Below, one piece after another: positions 42,698-52,112 of a DNA stretch of 64,000 nucleotides. The DNA comes from Halorussus ruber (GTDB lineage Archaea; Halobacteriota; Halobacteria; Halobacteriales; Haladaptataceae): the NCBI RefSeq assembly GCF_004765785.1, contig NZ_SBIT01000015.1, positions 62,001 to 126,000 of the forward strand. Direction: 5' to 3'. The notes under the pieces were generated by a model, which saw only the letters and a program-made list of their open reading frames with translations, searched no databases and was not told where the DNA came from. How positions within the stretch are numbered: the first letter of the stretch is position 1; every line of letters starts with the position of its first letter. Position numbers and translations under genes: made by a program.

Positions 42698-44689
42698 ATG
42701 CCCGAAGATACCGCCGAACTCGAAGCACGGCTCGAGGAGCAGGACGAGTTCGAGCCGCCCGAGGAGTTCGTGGCGCAGGCGAACGTCTCCGACGACTCCA
42801 TCTACGACGAGTTCGAGGAGAACTGGCCCGAGTGCTGGGGGCGCGCGGCCGAACTCTTGGACTGGGACGAGGAGTACGATACCGTACTCGACGACTCGAA
42901 CCCGCCGTTCTACGAGTGGTTCACCGGCGGTGAGCTGAACGCCTCCGCCAACTGTCTCGACCGCCATCTGGACGAGCGGGGCGACGAGGCCGCAATCGAG
43001 TGGGTCGGCGAGCCGACCGACGAACAGAACCGCACCTACACCTACGAACAACTCCACCGCGAGGTCAACGAGTTCGCCGCCGCCCTGCGGGAGATGGGCG
43101 TCGGCGAGGACGACGTGGTGACGATGTACATGCCGATGATTCCGGAGTTGCCCGTCGCCATGCTGGCCTGCGCCCGCATCGGCGCGCCCCACTCGGTCGT
43201 CTTCGCCGGGTTCTCCGCGGAAGCGCTCGCCACTCGGATGGAGAGCGCCGACTCGGAGTACCTCGTCACGGCGAACGGCTACTTCCGGCGGGGCGACCCC
43301 CTCGACCACTACGAGAAGACCCGCGAGGGCCTCGGCGACGTGGGCCACGAGGTCTCGGACGTGGTTGTCGTGGACAGGCTGGGCGAACACGGCCACGGCC
43401 ACGACCTCGAATCGAACGAACACTACTATCAGGACCTCGTGGAGGACCAAGAGGGCGCGGAAGTCGAACCGGTCTCCAGAGACGCCGAGGACATGCTGTT
43501 CCTGATGTACACCTCGGGCACGACCGGTCAGCCCAAAGGAGTCAAGCACACGACCGGGGGCTATCTGGCGTGGACCGCGTGGACCTCCCAAGCAGTCCTC
43601 GACATCAAGCCCGAGGACACGTACTTCTGCTCGGCGGACATCGGCTGGATTACCGGCCACTCCTACATCGTCTACGGTCCCCTCGCACTCGGGACGACGA
43701 CGATGATGTACGAGGGGACGCCCGACCACCCCGAGCGAGACCGCCTCTGGGAGATTATCGAGGAGTACGAGGCGACGCAACTCTACACCGCGCCGACCGC
43801 CATCCGGGCGTTCATGAAGTGGGGCGACGACTACCCCGACCAGCACGACCTGTCGAGTCTGCGCCTGCTGGGCACCGTCGGCGAACCCATCAACCCCCGA
43901 GCGTGGAAGTGGTACTACACCAACATCGGCGACGAGTCCTGTCCCATCGTGGATACGTGGTGGCAGACCGAAACCGGCGGGATGATGGTCACGACGCTTC
44001 CGGGGGTCAAGACGATGAAACCCGGTTCCGCCGGGCCTCCTCTGCCGGGGGTGGACGCGCAGGTCGTGGACGCCAACGGCGAGGAGGTCGAGGCCGGGCA
44101 GGCAGGGTACCTGACAGTCCAGAAGCCGTGGCCGGGGATGCTCCGAACCCTCTACAAGAACGACGAACGCTACGTCAACGAGTACTGGGCGGAGTACTCC
44201 GACACCGATAGCGACGACCCCGACGACTGGGTCTACTTCCCGGAAGACGGCGCGAAGATAGACGAAGACGGCTACATCACGGTCCTCGGGCGCGTGGACG
44301 ACGTGCTGAACGTCTCGGGCCACCGCCTCGGCACGATGGAAATCGAATCAGCCATCGTCGGTGTCGAGGGGGTCGCGGAGGCCGCGGTCGTCGGCGGCCA
44401 CCACGACGTGAAGGGCGAAGCGGTCTACGCCTACGTCATCACTGAAGACGGCTACGAGGGCGACGAGGAGATGCGCGGCCGAATCGAGGAGGGCGTCGAG
44501 GACGCCATCGGTCCCATCGCTCGACCCGAGGCGGTCGTCTTCACGCCCGAACTCCCCAAGACGCGCTCGGGCAAAATCATGCGCCGACTGCTGGAAGACA
44601 TCGCCAACGACGAGGAACTGGGCGACACCTCGACGCTCCGGAACCCCGACGTTGTCGAAGACATCCAGCAGAAGGTCGGCGGGGACTGA
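42698..44689 (+). CDS. acs: acetyl-CoA synthetase (AMP-forming)
   Basis: A 663-residue adenylating enzyme. The P-loop-like A3 motif is LMYTSGTTGQPKGVKHTTGG (about 268-287), with DIGWITGHSYIVYGPLALGT, DTWWQTETGGMMVTTLPGVK, the acyl-adenylate GRVDDVLNVSGHRLGTMEIE, and LPKTRSGKIMRRLLEDIAND carrying the lysine that can be regulated by acetylation. Length and motifs fit acetyl-CoA synthetase rather than longer-chain ligases. It activates acetate for the TCA cycle or biosynthesis. TTTATT about 32 bases before the ATG is a likely TATA box. Confidence 0.95.
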   Translation: MPEDTAELEARLEEQDEFEPPEEFVAQANVSDDSIYDEFEENWPECWGRAAELLDWDEEYDTVLDDSNPPFYEWFTGGELNASANCLDRHLDERGDEAAIEWVGEPTDEQNRTYTYEQLHREVNEFAAALREMGVGEDDVVTMYMPMIPELPVAMLACARIGAPHSVVFAGFSAEALATRMESADSEYLVTANGYFRRGDPLDHYEKTREGLGDVGHEVSDVVVVDRLGEHGHGHDLESNEHYYQDLVEDQEGAEVEPVSRDAEDMLFLMYTSGTTGQPKGVKHTTGGYLAWTAWTSQAVLDIKPEDTYFCSADIGWITGHSYIVYGPLALGTTTMMYEGTPDHPERDRLWEIIEEYEATQLYTAPTAIRAFMKWGDDYPDQHDLSSLRLLGTVGEPINPRAWKWYYTNIGDESCPIVDTWWQTETGGMMVTTLPGVKTMKPGSAGPPLPGVDAQVVDANGEEVEAGQAGYLTVQKPWPGMLRTLYKNDERYVNEYWAEYSDTDSDDPDDWVYFPEDGAKIDEDGYITVLGRVDDVLNVSGHRLGTMEIESAIVGVEGVAEAAVVGGHHDVKGEAVYAYVITEDGYEGDEEMRGRIEEGVEDAIGPIARPEAVVFTPELPKTRSGKIMRRLLEDIANDEELGDTSTLRNPDVVEDIQQKVGGD

Positions 44690-44706
44690 GTGTGGCGACC
44701 ACCAGA

Positions 44707-44941
44707 CGCGCTCGGTGAGACAACTGACCGTTTGGGTGGACTGAAAGGGGCCGCCCGGTCGCGTTTACGTGGTCGTCTGGCCGACCCCTATCGGCGCGGG
44801 CGGTGTCTCACCGAACGAAGTGAGGTGACGGCTCGGAAGTCGCAGTCCGCGCAGGCCGAAGGCCGAGCAGAACCGTCTTCCGGAGCGGAGAGCGCCGATA
44901 TGTCGGCCAGCGACCGCGACCGGGCGGGGGCTTTCTAAACC
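44707..44941 (+). repeat. structured intergenic repeat, copy B
   Basis: Begins with GCGCTCGGTGAGACAACTGA, then GGGTGGACTGAAAGGGG. Base stem CCGCCCGGTCGCG (44751-44763) pairs perfectly with CGCGACCGGGCGG (44915-44927). Main stem CTGGCCGAC (44777-44785) pairs with GTCGGCCAG (44902-44910); TATCGGCG pairs with CGCCGATA. Inside are the arm TCACC-GAACGAAGTGA-GGTGA and a long variant of the CGGAAG/CTTCCG hairpin holding GGCC-GAA-GGCC. It ends GGGGGCTTTCTAAACC. The remaining bases to 45015 hold no gene. Confidence 0.75.
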
Positions 44942-45015
44942 ACTCTCGGAACCCTTTCTCGACATTCCGGTCTAGTTCTCCAGCGACTGCAAACGCACCG
45001 AGCCAAATCCCCGCC

Positions 45016-45315
45016 TCAAGCCCCGAGCCAGTCGTTCGAGGAGATAGACTCGCCCACGTCCCGGCAGATTTCCGCGCCCTTCTTGCGGACGCGGCGACTC
45101 GAGGGGAGTTTCTTTTCGTCTCGAATCGTGGTCTCTATCCACGCCGCCAGTCGCTCGGCCTCGGTCTTGCCCGCGATTTCGCCGACCTCCTCGATGGACT
45201 TCTCGTAGGTGCGGCGCTGGGACCGGCCGTCTTTCTTGGCTTCGTACTGCTCGTGGCTCCCGAGCGAGTCCTCGACCGCGCGGTCGATGTCTCGCATCGA
45301 TTGCTTGATGCTCAC
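45016..45315 (-). CDS. hypothetical protein (99 aa)
   Basis: A 99-residue charged, helical protein (MSIKQSMRDIDRAVEDSLGS; EIAGKTEAERLAAWIETTIR) with a basic stretch KKLPSSRRVRKKGAEICRDV. No domain is recognised. It is divergent from the acyl-CoA ligase (121 bases between the starts) and lies next to repeat copy B. The more basic composition could mean nucleic-acid binding, which is only a guess. Confidence 0.62.
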   Translation of the reverse strand: MSIKQSMRDIDRAVEDSLGSHEQYEAKKDGRSQRRTYEKSIEEVGEIAGKTEAERLAAWIETTIRDEKKLPSSRRVRKKGAEICRDVGESISSNDWLGA

Positions 45316-45436
45316 GCAGGCGGCTACGACGTTTTCGCGGGAATAACTGGTGGGCGAAGCGACGAATTTTCTGAGAATAACTCGCTATCTGGTAAATTTT
45401 TGGGCCCCAAAGCTTGCACCCACCAGAACGTATATC

Positions 45437-47080
45437 ATGAAAGTCATGAACAGTCTAAGCATGTACAAACCGCTACTCGTGACCGACTTCTTAGACCGGG
45501 CGCGGGACAACTACGGCGACCAAGAGGCCATCGTGGCGACCACGGGCGAGCGATACACCTACGACGAGTTCGGCGAGCGCGCCGACCGACTCTCGGCGGC
45601 GCTGGCCGACCGCGGCATCGAGAAGGGCGATAGAGTGGCCGTACTCGACCCCAACACCCACTATCAGTTGGAGTCGGCCTACGGGATTATGCAACTCGGC
45701 GCGATTCACACGCCGCTGAACTATCGGCTCACGCCCGAGGACTACGAGTACATCCTGAACGACGCCGGGGTGGACGCGATTATCGCCGACTACGAGTACG
45801 CCGAGAAAATCGAGGCGGTCCGCGACTCGGTGCCGACCGAGACGTTCGTCTCGAACGACGCCGACGCGACCGAGGGCGACTGGGAGGACTTCGAGGAGAT
45901 CATCGAGTCGGCAAGTCCCGACGGCTACGAGCGCCCGGAGATGGACGAGGACGAGGTCATCACCATCAACTACACCTCCGGCACGACCGGCGACCCGAAG
46001 GGCGTGATGCGGACCCACCGGACCGAGACCCTCCACGCCCACATCCTCGCGGTCCATCAGGAAATCTACGACGACGACGTGTATCTCTGGACGCTCCCGA
46101 TGTTCCACGTCAACGGGTGGGGTCACATCTACGCCGTCACCGGGATGGGGGCCAAGCACGTCTGCACGCGAGGCGTGGACGCCGCCGAAATCGTCGAGAC
46201 GATTCAGGCCGAGGACGTGTCCTTCCTCTGCGGCGCGCCGACGGTCCTGAACATGCTCGTGGACTACTACGAGGAGAGCGGCGAGCCAGCGATGCAGGGC
46301 GACAACCCGGTCCGGGTCACCACCGCGGGAAGCGCCCCGCCGGAGGCGACGATTCGCGCGGTCGAAGACGAGTTCGGGTGGTACCTCAAGCACCTCTACG
46401 GCCTGACCGAGACCGGCCCGCTCATCACGATGTCGGACGCCCGCCGACTGCTGGACGAAGACGACGACGGCCGATTCGCGCTCAAGAAGCGCCAAGGAAT
46501 GGGCGTCCTCGGCACCGAGGTCGCGGTCGTGGACGACGACGGCAACGACGTGCCCCGCGACGACGCGACCATCGGCGAAATCGTGGTCCGGGGCAATCAG
46601 GTCATGGAGGGCTACTGGGAGAAGCCCGAAGCCACCGAGGAGGCCTTCAACGAGAAGCGCGAGGGCTGGTTCCACACGGGCGACCTCGCGGTCGTGGACG
46701 ACCACGGCATGGTTTCGATTCAGGACCGCAAGAAGGACATCATCATCTCCGGCGGGGAGAACATCTCCAGCATCGAAATCGAGGACACCCTCTTCGAACA
46801 CGACGACGTTTCCGACGTGGCGGTCATCCCTGCGCCGAGCGAGCGCTGGGGCGAGACCCCCAAGGCGTTCGTCGTCCCGGCGTCGGGCGACCCCGACGAA
46901 CCCGGCGTGACCGAACAGGAGATTCGGGAGTTCACGAAGGAACACATGGCCTCCTACAAGGCGGTCAAGCGCGTCGAGTTCGTGGCGGAACTGCCCTCGA
47001 CCGCGACCGGGAAGATTCAGAAGTACGAACTCCGCGAGCGCGAGTGGGACGACGAGGACCGGATGGTCGGGCAGGGGTAG
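45437..47080 (+). CDS. long-chain/medium-chain acyl-CoA ligase (AMP-forming)
   Basis: A 547-residue adenylating enzyme. Motifs are INYTSGTTGDPKGVMRTHRT (about 177-196), YGLTETGPLITMSDARRLLD, GWFHTGDLAVVDDHGMVSIQ with DRKKDIIISGGENISSIEIE, and the C-terminal lysine in PSTATGKIQKYELREREW. It matches fatty-acyl-CoA synthetases (caiC/fadD group) common in haloarchaea. It would activate fatty acids for beta-oxidation; the chain length is not predictable. ATG 45437 (MKVMNSLSMYKPLLVTDFLD) was chosen, although MNSLSM nine bases later is equally possible. Confidence 0.88.
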   Translation: MKVMNSLSMYKPLLVTDFLDRARDNYGDQEAIVATTGERYTYDEFGERADRLSAALADRGIEKGDRVAVLDPNTHYQLESAYGIMQLGAIHTPLNYRLTPEDYEYILNDAGVDAIIADYEYAEKIEAVRDSVPTETFVSNDADATEGDWEDFEEIIESASPDGYERPEMDEDEVITINYTSGTTGDPKGVMRTHRTETLHAHILAVHQEIYDDDVYLWTLPMFHVNGWGHIYAVTGMGAKHVCTRGVDAAEIVETIQAEDVSFLCGAPTVLNMLVDYYEESGEPAMQGDNPVRVTTAGSAPPEATIRAVEDEFGWYLKHLYGLTETGPLITMSDARRLLDEDDDGRFALKKRQGMGVLGTEVAVVDDDGNDVPRDDATIGEIVVRGNQVMEGYWEKPEATEEAFNEKREGWFHTGDLAVVDDHGMVSIQDRKKDIIISGGENISSIEIEDTLFEHDDVSDVAVIPAPSERWGETPKAFVVPASGDPDEPGVTEQEIREFTKEHMASYKAVKRVEFVAELPSTATGKIQKYELREREWDDEDRMVGQG

Positions 47081-47156
47081 AGTCTCCTCTACATATATCT
47101 TAGCCTACTTTCTATTTCTTTAATAACTATATCTATTTTCAAAAGCACGTATTTCA

Positions 47157-47475
47157 TTGTTCGGCCGGGCGCGACCGCTCGCGGTCGCGCCCCGCCGACC
47201 AACCCCCACGGGTGCGCGCGGCAGACCAGACAACCGGCAGGCACACGGCCGACTAACCGCCGGCAGGCGCTCAACTGAACAGACTACCGGGTGGGATGAA
47301 GGGGCCGTCCGGTCGCGTTCACTTCAGTCGCTGTGGTGGCTCTATTCGCGGCAGGCGGTGTCTCGCCGAGCGAAGCGAGGCGATGGCTCGGAAGACGCGG
47401 TTTGTCTTCCGGTGCGGAGAGCCGCGAATATCCACCACAGCGACCGCGACCGGGCGGGGGCTTCAAGAAGACAAC
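47157..47475 (+). repeat. structured intergenic repeat, copy C, with degenerate upstream array
   Basis: Upstream (47170-47290) are three to four degenerate 25-29-base units such as GGCCGACTAACCGCCGGCAG. The core starts GTGGGATGAAGGGG. Base stem CCGTCCGGTCGCG (47305-47317) pairs with CGCGACCGGGCGG (47445-47457) with one G-U pair. The 13-bp main stem GTCGCTGTGGTGG/CCACCACAGCGAC (47327-47339, 47432-47444) is perfect; ATTCGCGG pairs with CCGCGAAT. Two arms follow: TCGCC-GAGCGAAGCGA-GGCGA and CGGAAGAC-GCGGTTT-GTCTTCCG (47389-47411). It ends GGGGGCTTCAAGAAGACAAC, shared with copy A. No gene lies in 47081-47572. Confidence 0.78.
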
Positions 47476-47572
47476 ACCGCCGCGGTTCTGCTGTTCGCGC
47501 TCACGATTAGAACCAGCCAAAATACGCACCGAGCCGAATCCTCAAGGCCCGCGGCGTAGTCACTCAGAGACC

Positions 47573-48280
47573 ATGCCCGACTCCGGAGACCCCGACGACT
47601 CCAAATCCGACAACTCCGAAGCGCTCTGTTTCGACATGTACGGCACGCTCTGCGACACCAGCACCGTCACCACAGCACTCGGCGAACACCTCGACGTGGC
47701 AGACGGCTTCGTCGCAGACGTGGACGCGGTCTGGCGGCGGACCCAACTGCGCTACGCCCAGCAGGTCGCGCTGATGGAGGAGTACCGACCCTTCTGGGAG
47801 GTCACCGAGCGGGCCCTCGACTACGCGCTGAACTTCTACGACCTCGAACCCTCCGAGCGGGCACGCGAGGAGATCATCGCGGCCTACGAGGACCTCGACC
47901 CCTACCCGGACGCCGCCGACGCGCTGGCCGACCTCGGCGACTCGCACACCGTGGTCGTCCTCTCGAACGGCAACCCCGAGATGCTCGCCACCCTCGCGGA
48001 GAACGCCGGTCTCGCGGACCTCCTCGACGACATCGTGAGCGCCCACGAGGTCCGGACGTTCAAGCCCGACCCGGCGGTCTACCGGAACGCCGCGGACCGA
48101 CTCGACCGCGAGTTGGGCGAGTGCCGACTGGTCTCCTCGAACCCGTGGGACGTGGCGGGCGCGGCCAGCGCCGGGATGGCGACCGCGTGGGTGAATCGGT
48201 CGCGCGAACCCGCCGAGGAGGTCGGGGGTGAGGCCGACCTGACCGTGGAGTCGCTCTCGGTGCTGGCCGAGGTGCTGTAA
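47573..48280 (+). CDS. haloacid dehalogenase type II-like HAD hydrolase
   Basis: A 235-residue HAD-fold hydrolase. Motif I is CFDMYGTLCDTSTV (nucleophile Asp about 21; MYGTL rather than DGTL is typical of L-2-haloacid dehalogenases), motif II VVLSNGNPEML, the motif III lysine in RTFKPDPAVYRNAADRL, and motif IV LVSSNPWDVAGAASAGM. The sequence fits type II haloacid dehalogenases, but the substrate may be another small molecule. The acidic N-terminus PDSGDPDDSKSDNSEA precedes the domain. Confidence 0.87.
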   Translation: MPDSGDPDDSKSDNSEALCFDMYGTLCDTSTVTTALGEHLDVADGFVADVDAVWRRTQLRYAQQVALMEEYRPFWEVTERALDYALNFYDLEPSERAREEIIAAYEDLDPYPDAADALADLGDSHTVVVLSNGNPEMLATLAENAGLADLLDDIVSAHEVRTFKPDPAVYRNAADRLDRELGECRLVSSNPWDVAGAASAGMATAWVNRSREPAEEVGGEADLTVESLSVLAEVL

Positions 48281-48500
48281 GGTCGACCCCTCGCGGTAGG
48301 GTCGCCCCGATTTCCTGCGACTTCGACGCGAATGGCCCGACGAGAGCGCGGACCGACAAAAGTCAGCCTCGGAAGCGACAAAAGTTATTGGATGAGTTAC
48401 ACGACGAATCGCGCGGCAAATCTTGCGAGGATTCGGCCTCAATTTTTCGCTACCCTCCGATTCTCCCGATATTTTACGCCTCGGCGGTCGGAATATTCCC

Positions 48501-48510
48501 GTATAATTAT
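48501..48510 (+). promoter_or_regulatory. TATA box of the liv-type operon
   Basis: GTATAATTAT lies 27-36 bases before ATG 48537, in an AT-rich stretch (48470-48520). It supports a leaderless transcript and this start. Confidence 0.65.
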
Positions 48511-48536
48511 TAATGAGGTTCTCGTCCCGTGATAGC

Positions 48537-49859
48537 ATGGCACGGAGAGAAAAAACTGACGTGTCGCGCCGAGACGTGGTGAAGATGGCCGGAGCCACCG
48601 GATTGGCGGGATTGGGGGTCGCGGGGAGTGCGAGCGCACAGGAGTATCCGCCCATCGGGAACTTCCCGATTCAGGGCAACCCGACGTTCGGGTTCACGGT
48701 TCCCCAGTCGGGACCGTACTCCTCTGAGGGACAGGACGAGTTACGAGCGTATCGGATGGCGGTCGAACACCTCAACAACGGTGGGGGTTGGGTGGACAAC
48801 TGGTCGGACCTGTCGGGCAACGGCGTGCTGGACCAGCAGATCGAGTTCGTGTCGGGGGACACCGCGACCGACGCCGACACCGCGCGCCAGACCGCCCGCC
48901 GGATGATTCAGCGCGACCAAGCCATCATGCTGTCGGGCGGGTCTTCCAGCGCGGTCGCAATAGCGATTCAGGAGCTGTGTCAGCGCGAGAAGGTCAACTA
49001 CATGTGCTGTCTGACCCACTCGAACGACACCACGGGCAAGTCCTGCGTGCGCTACTCCTTCCGGGAGATGTTCAACGCCTACATGAGCGCCCAGGCACTC
49101 GTCCCGCCGGTCACCAACGAGTACGGAGGAGACAACAACTTCTATCAGTTGTACGCCGACTACACGTGGGGTCAGACGGTTCAATCGTCGATGAGCCAGT
49201 TCTTCGGCGAGGCGGGGTGGAACGAGATGAACAGCGTCGCCACGCCGCTGGGCACCAAGGACTTCTCGTCGTACCTCTCACAGGTGCCGCGAGACCAGAC
49301 CGACGTGCTGTTCCTCGACCACTACGGCCTCGACGGGGCGAACTCGCTGAGTCAGGCCAAGGAGATGGGGCTGGACGAGGACATGGAAATCGTCGTCCCG
49401 CTGTACAACCGGCCGATGGCCCAAGCCGCGGGCGGAGCCATCGAGGACGTGTTCGGTACGGTGGCGTGGGACTCCCAAATCGACAACCCGCCGTCGAACC
49501 AGTTCACGCAGGCGTTCAACGACCGCTACGACCGAATCCCGTCGGGTCCGGCGCAACTGGCCTACGCCCAGACGCTCCAGTACGCCGCGGCGGTCCAGCG
49601 CGCTGGCACCTTCTACCCGCCGGAGGTCATCAAGCAGTTGGAGGGGAGAGAGTACAACAACATCGGGATGGGCCAGGAACTGATGCGAAAGTGCGACCAT
49701 CAGGCCCAGCGCGCGGTCCCGGTCGTCAAGGGACTGTCCGAAAGCGAGCAACAGCAGGGTCAGTTCTTCGAAATCGTGAATCTCACGGGAGCCGACCAGC
49801 TCGGCTACTCGTGCGACGAGGGACCGGCCGGGGAGTGCGAACTCGGCCCCTACGAGTAG
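48537..49859 (+). CDS. ABC transporter substrate-binding protein (LivJ/amide-urea type), Tat-exported
   Basis: A 440-residue extracellular binding protein. SRRDVVKMAGATGLAGLGVA is a Tat signal ending near SASAQEY. The mature part has the type I periplasmic fold of branched-chain amino acid and amide/urea receptors (FTVPQSGPYSSEGQDELRAY; VSGDTATDADTARQTARRMI; GGSSSAVAIAIQELCQREKV). No lipobox cysteine follows the signal. Several cysteines (MCCLTHS, SCVRYS, KCDHQ, CDEGPAGEC) suggest disulfides. It is the first gene of a five-gene import operon. Confidence 0.9.
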   Translation: MARREKTDVSRRDVVKMAGATGLAGLGVAGSASAQEYPPIGNFPIQGNPTFGFTVPQSGPYSSEGQDELRAYRMAVEHLNNGGGWVDNWSDLSGNGVLDQQIEFVSGDTATDADTARQTARRMIQRDQAIMLSGGSSSAVAIAIQELCQREKVNYMCCLTHSNDTTGKSCVRYSFREMFNAYMSAQALVPPVTNEYGGDNNFYQLYADYTWGQTVQSSMSQFFGEAGWNEMNSVATPLGTKDFSSYLSQVPRDQTDVLFLDHYGLDGANSLSQAKEMGLDEDMEIVVPLYNRPMAQAAGGAIEDVFGTVAWDSQIDNPPSNQFTQAFNDRYDRIPSGPAQLAYAQTLQYAAAVQRAGTFYPPEVIKQLEGREYNNIGMGQELMRKCDHQAQRAVPVVKGLSESEQQQGQFFEIVNLTGADQLGYSCDEGPAGECELGPYE

Positions 49860-49995
49860 CCGGGGAACCCCGTTTTCGGGGTGGCGTTCGTGTTCAAACG
49901 AAGGAACCAACCTTTATGCTTGCGAGAGGATACCACACAGACATGGTGGGGAAAACGCATCGGAACTCGACTGAACTGACTTCGGAGGTGGGAGC

Positions 49996-50931
49996 GTGAG
50001 CCTCCTCGCGGAGACGGTGACGGTACTGCTGAACGGTCTCCAGCAGGGCGCAATCTACGTGTTGGTGGCAATCGGGCTGTCCATCATCCTCGGGACGCTG
50101 AAGTTCGTCAACTTCGCGCACGGCGCGCTCTACTTAATCGGTACCTACGCCGGACTGCTCATCACGCTCAAGATTACCCCGACCGGCGGCAAACTCGCCG
50201 ATTGGGGCTACACCACGCTCGGTCTGGGGTGGGGCTTCCTGCCCGCGCTCCTCATCGTCCCGATTCTGGTGTTCGTGGTCGGACTGGCGATGGAGCGATT
50301 CGTCGCCAGACCGTTCTACGACAGGCCCGACACCGACCAGATTCTGCTCACATTCGGACTGGCAATCGTGGTCCAAGAGGTGTTCAAAATCCTGTTCGGC
50401 GGCCAGAGCTACAACTTCGCCCGACCGGGATGGGCCAGCGGGCAGGTGGGTCTCCCCATCGTGGGCACCTTCCCCGAGTGGCGGCTCTACATCATCGGAA
50501 TCACGGCAACGGTCGTCGTGCTGGTCTACGGCCTCATCGAGTACACCGACTTCGGACTGGTCGTCCGGGCCGGGACCAGAGACGCCGAGATGGTCGAACT
50601 GCTGGGCATCAAGCTCTCGCGGCCCTACCTGATGGTGTTCGGGGTCGGCGCGGCGCTGGCGGGCGTGGCGGGGGTCGTCGGCGGGCCGCTCTACGCGGTC
50701 AACCCCAACATCGGGACCGAGGTCCTGGTCCCCTCCTTCCTCGTCGTGGTCATCGGAGGAGTCGGGTCCATCTCGGGCGCGGTCCTCGGCGGGATTCTCA
50801 TCGGCGAGACGCTGGCGGTGATGGTCGCCATCGCGCCCCAGTGGTCGCAGGTCGGCATCTACGTGCTGGCCGCAATCGTCCTGCTGGCGAGGCCGCAGGG
50901 GCTTCTCGGGGCCGAGGAGGTGGCACCGTGA
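49996..50931 (+). CDS. livH: branched-chain amino acid/amide ABC permease LivH-type
   Basis: A 311-residue permease with about eight helices and the LivH start TVLLNGLQQGAIYVLVAIGL through KFVNFAHGALYLIGTY. The motif DAEMVELLGIKLSRPYLMVF is the cytoplasmic coupling loop, and PSFLVVVIGGVGSISGAVLG is the conserved C-terminal part. Translation starts at GTG 49996 following GGAGGTGGGAG, a fair ribosome site. Its stop overlaps the GTG of the next gene. Confidence 0.92.
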   Translation: MSLLAETVTVLLNGLQQGAIYVLVAIGLSIILGTLKFVNFAHGALYLIGTYAGLLITLKITPTGGKLADWGYTTLGLGWGFLPALLIVPILVFVVGLAMERFVARPFYDRPDTDQILLTFGLAIVVQEVFKILFGGQSYNFARPGWASGQVGLPIVGTFPEWRLYIIGITATVVVLVYGLIEYTDFGLVVRAGTRDAEMVELLGIKLSRPYLMVFGVGAALAGVAGVVGGPLYAVNPNIGTEVLVPSFLVVVIGGVGSISGAVLGGILIGETLAVMVAIAPQWSQVGIYVLAAIVLLARPQGLLGAEEVAP

Positions 50932-52112
50932 GCGACGAACCCACCGAGACCCCGGACGCGACCGACGAGACCGGAAGCGTCGTCGAGCGAACTCAGCGCG
51001 AACTCCCCTCGTGGGAGCGAATCCGCGAGAGCGAGCTGTTCGTCGTGGCGGCGACCACGCTCGCGGTCGCAATCTTCCCGTGGCTGTTCGCTCGTGCGCC
51101 GGTCGTCAGCGGCGTCCTGCAGGGGTATCAGGATTTGGCCACGCTCATCCTCATCTGGGGCATCTTCGCCATGGGGTTCAACCTCCTGCTTGGCTACACC
51201 GGCCTGCTGTCGTTCGGCCACGCCGCCTTCTGGGGCGGCGCGGCCTACGCCGCGGGGGTGTTCAGCGCGCAGGTCTCCTCGAGTCCGATACTCATCATCC
51301 TCGCGGGCACGTCGTTCGCGGCGCTGTCGGCGTGGATTCTGGGGTTCATATCTCTTCGGCGCGGGGGCATCTACTTCGCCATCCTGACGCTGGCGTTCGG
51401 CCAGATGGCGTTCTACATGGCGCTATCGCCGCTGGCGTGGATTACCGGCGGCGAGAACGGCTTTACCGGGGTCGAACTCGGGAAGCTGTTCGGCGTGTTT
51501 CAGTTACGGTACCCCGTGCCGGGACTCGACTGGCTTGTCGGGACGTGGAAGTACGTGCTGGTCGGCGGTGTCGCGGTCCTCTGTGTGGCCGCGGCCAACC
51601 GCATCCTCCACTCGCCCTACGGGATGGTGTTCCGGGCGATTCGGGAGAACGACCAGCGCGCGGAGTTCGTCGGTCTGAACGTCTGGCGCTACAAGTTGAT
51701 GGCGTTCATCATCTCGGGCACCTTCGCGGGGGTCGCGGGGAGCCTGTTCACCATCTACAGCGCCTACGTCCCGCTGTCGTCGTTCTACTGGACCACCAGC
51801 GGCGAGGTCGTCATCATGGCCGTGCTGGGCGGGGTCGGGTCGCTGTTCGGTCCCATCCTCGGCGCGGCCATTTACCTCTACGTCGAGAACATCGTCAGCG
51901 GGGTCCAGCAGTTGACCCTCCCGTTCACCGGGCCGAACGAGTACGTCACGCTGGTCCAAGAGCCGGTGGTCCTGATGGACGGCTTCGGGGCCTACTGGCA
52001 CCTGATTCTGGGACTGGTGTTCGTCGCGGTCGTGGTCCTGTTCCCGCGGGGCATCTGGGGGCTGCTGATGGACTTCGGAAGTGCAGTTCGGAAATTGGGG
52101 GGTGGTCGGTGA
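50928..52112 (+). CDS. livM: branched-chain amino acid/amide ABC permease LivM-type
   Basis: A 394-residue permease. GTG 50928 overlaps the stop of livH. About 45 acidic residues precede ten helices with the LivM signatures ILIWGIFAMGFNLLLGYTGL, LSFGHAAFWGGAAYAAGVFS, and SPYGMVFRAIRENDQRAEFV followed by GLNVWRYKLMAFIISGTFAG. It forms the channel with LivH. Its stop is followed by a tiny coupled reading frame (see 52112). Confidence 0.92.
   Translation: MSDEPTETPDATDETGSVVERTQRELPSWERIRESELFVVAATTLAVAIFPWLFARAPVVSGVLQGYQDLATLILIWGIFAMGFNLLLGYTGLLSFGHAAFWGGAAYAAGVFSAQVSSSPILIILAGTSFAALSAWILGFISLRRGGIYFAILTLAFGQMAFYMALSPLAWITGGENGFTGVELGKLFGVFQLRYPVPGLDWLVGTWKYVLVGGVAVLCVAAANRILHSPYGMVFRAIRENDQRAEFVGLNVWRYKLMAFIISGTFAGVAGSLFTIYSAYVPLSSFYWTTSGEVVIMAVLGGVGSLFGPILGAAIYLYVENIVSGVQQLTLPFTGPNEYVTLVQEPVVLMDGFGAYWHLILGLVFVAVVVLFPRGIWGLLMDFGSAVRKLGGGR

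Noticed and set aside
42569-44323. 584-residue minus-strand frame over acetyl-CoA synthetase
   Set aside because: Shadow frame rich in Val, Arg and His without domains; the opposite strand encodes a complete Acs.
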